A stretch of 64,000 bases of DNA from NCBI RefSeq assembly GCF_026805545.1, contig NZ_JAPRFR010000001.1:372001-436000 (forward strand), written 5' to 3'. The DNA is from Aerococcus kribbianus (lineage in GTDB: Bacteria > Bacillota > Bacilli > Lactobacillales > Aerococcaceae). The notes below the pieces were generated by a model, which ran no database searches, was not told where the DNA came from, and worked only from the letters and a program-made list of their open reading frames with translations. The position numbers and the translations under genes are program-made. This document shows, piece by piece, positions 60,504 through 64,000 of the stretch (position 1 is its first letter; each line of letters begins with the position of its first letter).

Positions 60504-60539
60504 AAAAAGCGTTTAGGCTTTAAACCTAAACGCTTTTTT
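60504..60539 (+). terminator. Terminator of the 59849 acetyltransferase
   Basis: AAAAGCGTTTAGG (60505-60517) pairs with CCTAAACGCTTTT (60525-60537), followed by T. Confidence 0.9.
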
Positions 60540-60571
60540 GTCTCAACATAATTATAAAAAAAGCCAGTGTT

Positions 60572-60601
60572 TTGCGCCCCTGATCAGATCTAGACTATAA
60601 T
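60572..60601 (+). promoter_or_regulatory. Promoter of the alpha/beta hydrolase gene
   Basis: TTGCGC, an 18-base spacer and TATAAT (60596-60601), with start near 60608, 25 bases before the ATG. Confidence 0.55.
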
Positions 60602-60632
60602 GAACTTAAATATTAATGAAGGAGGAGCCATT

Positions 60633-61370
60633 ATGAAACTCTCGCGTCGGCGCCGTCAAGTAGGAAATATTCCTTTATTAGAACTTGCCCCTTATCCCCA
60701 ACGCAATCAAGCCCTAAAACTTTTGATTCTTTACCACGGCTGGCAATCCAATAAAGAATTAAATTTTACCCTCGCTAAAAAGCTATGCTTCCTAGGTTAC
60801 CGGGTAATAATTCCTGATGCTATCAATCATGGTGAACGATTTGTGAAAAAGTCTCCCATCCCTTCCTTCACTTTTTGGCAGTCCATTCAAGGCAATCTTT
60901 TTGAATTTTCCTATCTATTAGCCTATTACCATAAACATCATCTAATTGCTGATAATGATATTGCTGTTGCTGGTGTCTCCATGGGGGGAATGACTACTTG
61001 TGCCCTCTTAACTCATCATCCTGAAATAAAGGTGGCGGCATGTATAATGGGGACCCCTGATTTACTGACCTATCGAAAACGTCTCAAAGGTCATATCCAC
61101 CAGGCGGGCTTGCATCTTCCAGAAAACTATAATCACTTAACTGCCTGGATTCCCAATTATGATTTGGCCAGTCAAGCCGAAAAATTAGGCCAACGTCCCA
61201 TTCTATTCTGGCACGGGCAAAATGATTGGCGTGTACCCTATGCCCCCATTGCTGATTTTGTTGCCAAACATCCTGACCAAAAAATTCACTTTATTTCTGA
61301 AAACACTGGCCATTTAGTGACCATTGCCACTATGGACAAAATTCAAGCCTTCTTCAAAGAACATTTTTAG
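60633..61370 (+). CDS. Alpha/beta hydrolase (YitV/BD-FAE-like esterase)
   Basis: 245 residues. Oxyanion motif LYHGW near residue 35, nucleophile elbow GVSMGG near 120, acid Asp in WHGQNDWRVP and His in NTGHLV make a complete triad. The arrangement looks like the small YitV-type esterases; the substrate is not clear. AAGGAGGAG seven bases before 60633 fixes the start; an upstream ATG at 60600 is rejected. Confidence 0.87.
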   Translation: MKLSRRRRQVGNIPLLELAPYPQRNQALKLLILYHGWQSNKELNFTLAKKLCFLGYRVIIPDAINHGERFVKKSPIPSFTFWQSIQGNLFEFSYLLAYYHKHHLIADNDIAVAGVSMGGMTTCALLTHHPEIKVAACIMGTPDLLTYRKRLKGHIHQAGLHLPENYNHLTAWIPNYDLASQAEKLGQRPILFWHGQNDWRVPYAPIADFVAKHPDQKIHFISENTGHLVTIATMDKIQAFFKEHF

Positions 61371-61398
61371 TGTGTGCCTTAACATTAAATTAGAAAAC

Positions 61399-61437
61399 AA
61401 AAAACTGGGTGGGCCTTTTGCCCCACCCAGTTTTTTA
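61399..61437. terminator. Bidirectional terminator after the alpha/beta hydrolase
   Basis: ACTGGGTGGG and CCCACCCAGT with a short loop, flanked by A and T runs. The hairpin touches the end of the convergent GNAT gene. Confidence 0.9.
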
Positions 61438-61866
61438 TTCAACATATTTAATAACAGATTGACAAGCTTGACCATCTTCATAATAGATCTCGGAATTGAT
61501 TTGATAGCCTAACTTTTCATAGAAAGGAATAGCATCCATTTCGGCATGAATTTCAATGCTCTTGTAATTTTGAGCTTTAATTTCTTGCTCCAAGGCTTCC
61601 ACCACTTGGCGGCCATAGCTCTTTCCCCTAGCTGCCTTTAAGGTGGCTACACGAGTGATCCTTACCTGATTATCTGATGCATTCAAGAGGCGCGCCGTGG
61701 CTAAGGGCTGATCACCTGAAAATGCCACTGCGTACACCGTTTGAGGTAAATCATTGGCATCAAATTCTTCTGCAGCTGGGATGCCACGTTCTAGTACAAA
61801 TACTTGATAACGAATATAAGCTGATGCTGCGCGTAAATAAGGATTATGTCCTACTTTTACCGTCAT
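61435..61866 (-). CDS. GNAT family acetyltransferase (YjcF/ElaA-like)
   Basis: 143 residues. IRYQVFVLERGIPAAEEFDANDL is typical of the YjcF/ElaA branch; RVATLKAARGKSYGRQVVEALE is the acetyl-CoA loop, although it lacks the usual second Gly. AIPFYEKLGYQ is the C-terminal motif. Substrate unknown. It starts 18 bases after the phytoene-synthase-like gene, probably on the same transcript. Confidence 0.88.
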   Translation of the reverse strand: MTVKVGHNPYLRAASAYIRYQVFVLERGIPAAEEFDANDLPQTVYAVAFSGDQPLATARLLNASDNQVRITRVATLKAARGKSYGRQVVEALEQEIKAQNYKSIEIHAEMDAIPFYEKLGYQINSEIYYEDGQACQSVIKYVE

Positions 61867-61884
61867 TGTTATCCTTCTTTCTGC

Positions 61885-62760
61885 TTAAAACTCATTTAAT
61901 TCCGACTTTAACTGACTGATAATTTGTAAACGTTTGAGTTTAGAGGTGTAATTTCGGCGACTAAGATTATTGTAACCATGTTGACGAATTTCATCTTCAA
62001 TCGCGTGATAAATACGCGCTGAGGCTAGGACTGCCAACCGACAATTGGGATGAAAATAATGACTATTTTCTTCGATCGTCGCGTAATAATCTGATGACCA
62101 TGACATGATTTCTTCTATTAGAGCTTGATAATTGCTGGAAATTTGTTTGGGATTATTTTGCATCTTTCGAAGGCTAATGGCATCCAAATCGTAGTCAGAC
62201 AATAAGTCTTTTGGCAAGTATATCCGATTTAGTTTAGCTAAATCCTCACCCACATCCCGCAAGATATTAGTGAGCTGCATACCGATTCCTAAATCAATCA
62301 CGGCTTGATGAAATTTGGGGTCCTGGTTATCATGATTTTCGGCAATTAAGATTGGCCCTAGCATCTCACCTACAGAGCCCGCTACATAACGACAATAGTT
62401 AATCAAATCTTCACGACTTTTCATAGCGGAAAAGCCTAAATCTAAGCGTTGACCATGACACTGGTTAAGGAAGGCTTGGTTAGGAATCTGAAAACGGCGC
62501 CGACTATCCTCAAAGGCAGCTTGCCAATCTTCATTAATTTCATTTTCCCCTATAATATAGGCTTCCAAATGACTGATATTCTCTTCTGCTTCTTGATCAT
62601 TACTTGCTTCATCGACACTATCATCAGCCCAACGACAAAAGGCATAAACAGCGGCCACTGCATAAAAGCGTTCCTGGGGTAATTGCTTAAACGCGGCATA
62701 AAAACTTTTGGAAGCAGATTTCATGATGCTAATCGCTGCCTGATAAGACTCCTCCAACAT
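61885..62760 (-). CDS. Squalene/phytoene (dehydrosqualene-type) synthase
   Basis: 291 residues of the trans head-to-head isoprenyl synthase family. Both aspartate motifs are intact: WADDSVDE near residue 45 and ILRDVGEDLAKLNRIYLP near residue 167; SASKSFYAAFKQLP starts the fold. It joins two farnesyl or two geranylgeranyl diphosphates, as CrtM does in staphylococcal carotenoid synthesis. The expected desaturase (crtN) is not adjacent, the next genes being a GNAT and a symporter. C30 versus C40 product cannot be told. GGAAAGG precedes the ATG. Confidence 0.85.
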   Translation of the reverse strand: MLEESYQAAISIMKSASKSFYAAFKQLPQERFYAVAAVYAFCRWADDSVDEASNDQEAEENISHLEAYIIGENEINEDWQAAFEDSRRRFQIPNQAFLNQCHGQRLDLGFSAMKSREDLINYCRYVAGSVGEMLGPILIAENHDNQDPKFHQAVIDLGIGMQLTNILRDVGEDLAKLNRIYLPKDLLSDYDLDAISLRKMQNNPKQISSNYQALIEEIMSWSSDYYATIEENSHYFHPNCRLAVLASARIYHAIEDEIRQHGYNNLSRRNYTSKLKRLQIISQLKSELNEF

Positions 62761-62784
62761 AAGACACCTTTCCTTTGCTCAAAT

Positions 62785-62813
62785 GCCTTAGCCTATTAAT
62801 TATTAGCTAAGGC
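62785..62813 (-). promoter_or_regulatory. Inverted repeat in the leader of the phytoene-synthase-like gene
   Basis: GCCTTAGC (62785-62792) and GCTAAGGC (62806-62813) are perfect inverted arms with a 13-base loop, between the likely promoter and the ribosome site. No T run follows, so it is more likely an operator or RNA structure than a terminator. Confidence 0.4.
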
Positions 62814-62975
62814 TTCTTCATATTTCGCTAAGATTATCATAGTCAGAATTAAATGACAATTATTTGCCATTCTTATCTCTAATTGACTGGTGCACTTAGC
62901 ATGAATGAAAAATCATTTAGCCATTTTGGTTAAAGTGTTAGGCGACGAAATTGTCCGAAAATTGCATATTTTTTA

Positions 62976-62984
62976 TGATATAAT
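62976..62984 (+). promoter_or_regulatory. Extended -10 promoter of the symporter gene
   Basis: TGATATAAT, an extended -10 with a perfect hexamer, about 30 bases before the ATG; no good -35. Confidence 0.5.
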
Positions 62985-63014
62985 CAATGTAAAATTTTCA
63001 CAAGGAGTCTTATG

Positions 63015-64000
63015 ATGTTTACAGTAATTATTGATTTTTTATCAAAAATAAATGATTTTATCTATTTTCCTGTCTTGGTTCTCTTACTTATTGGCGTCGG
63101 TTTATATTTCACCTTTAAAACCGGATTTGTGCAAATTGCTAATTTCAAAGATGCCTTGCATACCATCTTCGAAAAGCCAGAAGGTGAAGACTCTGTTTCT
63201 TCCTTCCAAGCTTTAATGATTTCGACGGCTTCTCGTGTGGGAACAGGAAATATTGTGGGTATTTCCACAGCTATTTGTTTAGGAGGTTATGGTGCCGTTT
63301 TTTGGATGTGGTTAGTCGCCATTATCGGTGGGGCATCAGCCTTTATTGAATCAACTTTGGCACAGATTTATAAGAAAGGCTCCCAAGCTGGTGATAGTTA
63401 CGGAGGACCTTCTTATTATATTGAAAATGCCCTACACAACCGCAAACTGGGTCTAATTTTTGCCATCTGCTTAATCTTAACCTATGCTGTTGGATTTAAT
63501 ATGCTGGCCTCATTTAACTTACGTGATAGTTTTGAAGTCTATTCCTTTTTCGATGCTAGCGTCACCCCATATATTGTTGGTTTAATTTTAGCAGTAGTCA
63601 CTGGCTACTGTTTGTTTGGGGGAAACCAACGTATTATCCAATTTACCTCCTTCTTAGTGCCCTTTATGGGAATTATTTATATCGCTGTGGCCTTATTTAT
63701 GACCCTAACGAATATCACTATCTTGCCTGAAATCATAAAACATATCGTAGCAGATGCCTTTAATTTCACTGCGATTTCAGGAGGAATTGCTGGCTCTAGT
63801 CTTGTCTATGGGATTAAACGTGGACTCTTCTCTAACGAGGCAGGGATTGGATCAGCACCCAATGCTGCCGCTGCTGCAGATGTTTCCCATCCTGTAAAAC
63901 AAGGTTTAGTACAAATGATGTCCGTCTTTATTGATACCCTCATCATTTGTTCAGCCACTGCCTTTATGTGTCTAAGTTCTGGTATTGCACCAGATCCTAG
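63015..64000 (+). CDS. Alanine/glycine:cation symporter (AGCS family), partial
   Basis: Translated by eye from the raw sequence; the frame is open to the window edge (328 codons, 3' end missing). SFQALMISTASRVGTGNIVGI near residue 57 and KRGLFSNEAGIGSAPNAAAA are the AGCS signatures (Asn, Gly and Ala residues that line the amino-acid site). Members co-transport alanine or glycine with sodium or protons. Two ATG codons lie in tandem at 63012 and 63015; AAGGAG fits the second better. Confidence 0.92.
   Translation, partial: MFTVIIDFLSKINDFIYFPVLVLLLIGVGLYFTFKTGFVQIANFKDALHTIFEKPEGEDSVSSFQALMISTASRVGTGNIVGISTAICLGGYGAVFWMWLVAIIGGASAFIESTLAQIYKKGSQAGDSYGGPSYYIENALHNRKLGLIFAICLILTYAVGFNMLASFNLRDSFEVYSFFDASVTPYIVGLILAVVTGYCLFGGNQRIIQFTSFLVPFMGIIYIAVALFMTLTNITILPEIIKHIVADAFNFTAISGGIAGSSLVYGIKRGLFSNEAGIGSAPNAAAAADVSHPVKQGLVQMMSVFIDTLIICSATAFMCLSSGIAPDP

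Noticed and set aside
60600-60632. Upstream ATG of the alpha/beta hydrolase
   Set aside because: It overlaps the -10 hexamer and precedes the real AAGGAGGAG site.
63062-63268. Minus-strand open frame inside the symporter gene
   Set aside because: It is the antisense of a clear AGCS coding region.
1-64000. CRISPR arrays, prophage, transposases, plasmid or defence islands
   Set aside because: No spaced direct repeats, integrase, transposase, phage structural gene or restriction/toxin gene was seen in either strand.

Overview
The window comes from a low-GC Gram-positive bacterium of the order Lactobacillales. The evidence is a CcpA repressor, a comG competence operon, a lysine riboswitch, an operator resembling the lactococcal PurBox, strong AGGAGG ribosome-binding sites, several TTG starts, and a V-type ATPase of the enterococcal Ntp kind. 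The gene content would suit Aerococcaceae, but that is inference; no 16S or other decisive marker is present. I see no prophage, insertion sequence, CRISPR array, toxin or resistance island. Nearly all of it is compact chromosomal core.

Layout. 1-4118: nucleoside uptake ABC system (bmpA, nupA, nupB, nupC cut by the edge), minus strand, with a PurBox about 76 bases upstream of the predicted start of transcription. 4343-7632: lipoyl-carrier-like GcvH protein, RodA, a YihY membrane protein and a lipoprotein. 7904-7977: tRNA-Arg(TCT). 8277-18481: eleven minus-strand housekeeping genes (pepP, yqhY, nusB, folD, xseA, xseB, ispA, tlyA, recN, miaA, hflX), most touching or overlapping. 18601-22795: comGA-GG, with a 63-bp in-frame tandem duplication in comGA, a frameshift in comGF at a homopolymer, and an unusually long acidic ComGG. 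22998-31475: V-ATPase operon ntpF-C-I-K-G-E-A-B-D, plus strand.

31794-46336: yebC, a lipid kinase, a bifunctional penicillin-binding protein, ccpA, a ytxH/DUF948 pair, mscS, murI-rdgB-yfcE, mgsA, and zapA-cvpA-mutS2-trxA. 46458-49167: lysine riboswitch followed by an ABC importer whose binding protein and permease are fused. 49228-64000: mostly single genes or pairs: DUF368 transporter, LemA/DUF2207, amino acid permease, YaiI-like, DUF503, 2-hydroxyacid dehydrogenase/YbaK, CBS-domain transporter, PepC, two GNATs, an alpha/beta hydrolase, a squalene/phytoene synthase, and the start of an alanine/glycine symporter.

The most distinctive items are the damaged or altered comG operon, the two readable uptake switches (PurBox for nucleosides, L-box for lysine), a three-copy intergenic repeat that pairs a GGCTGGGAC-type hairpin with a conserved block of about 40 bp, a prenyl synthase with an altered second aspartate motif, and an orphan C30/C40 carotenoid-type synthase. 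I found no clearly new multi-gene system.
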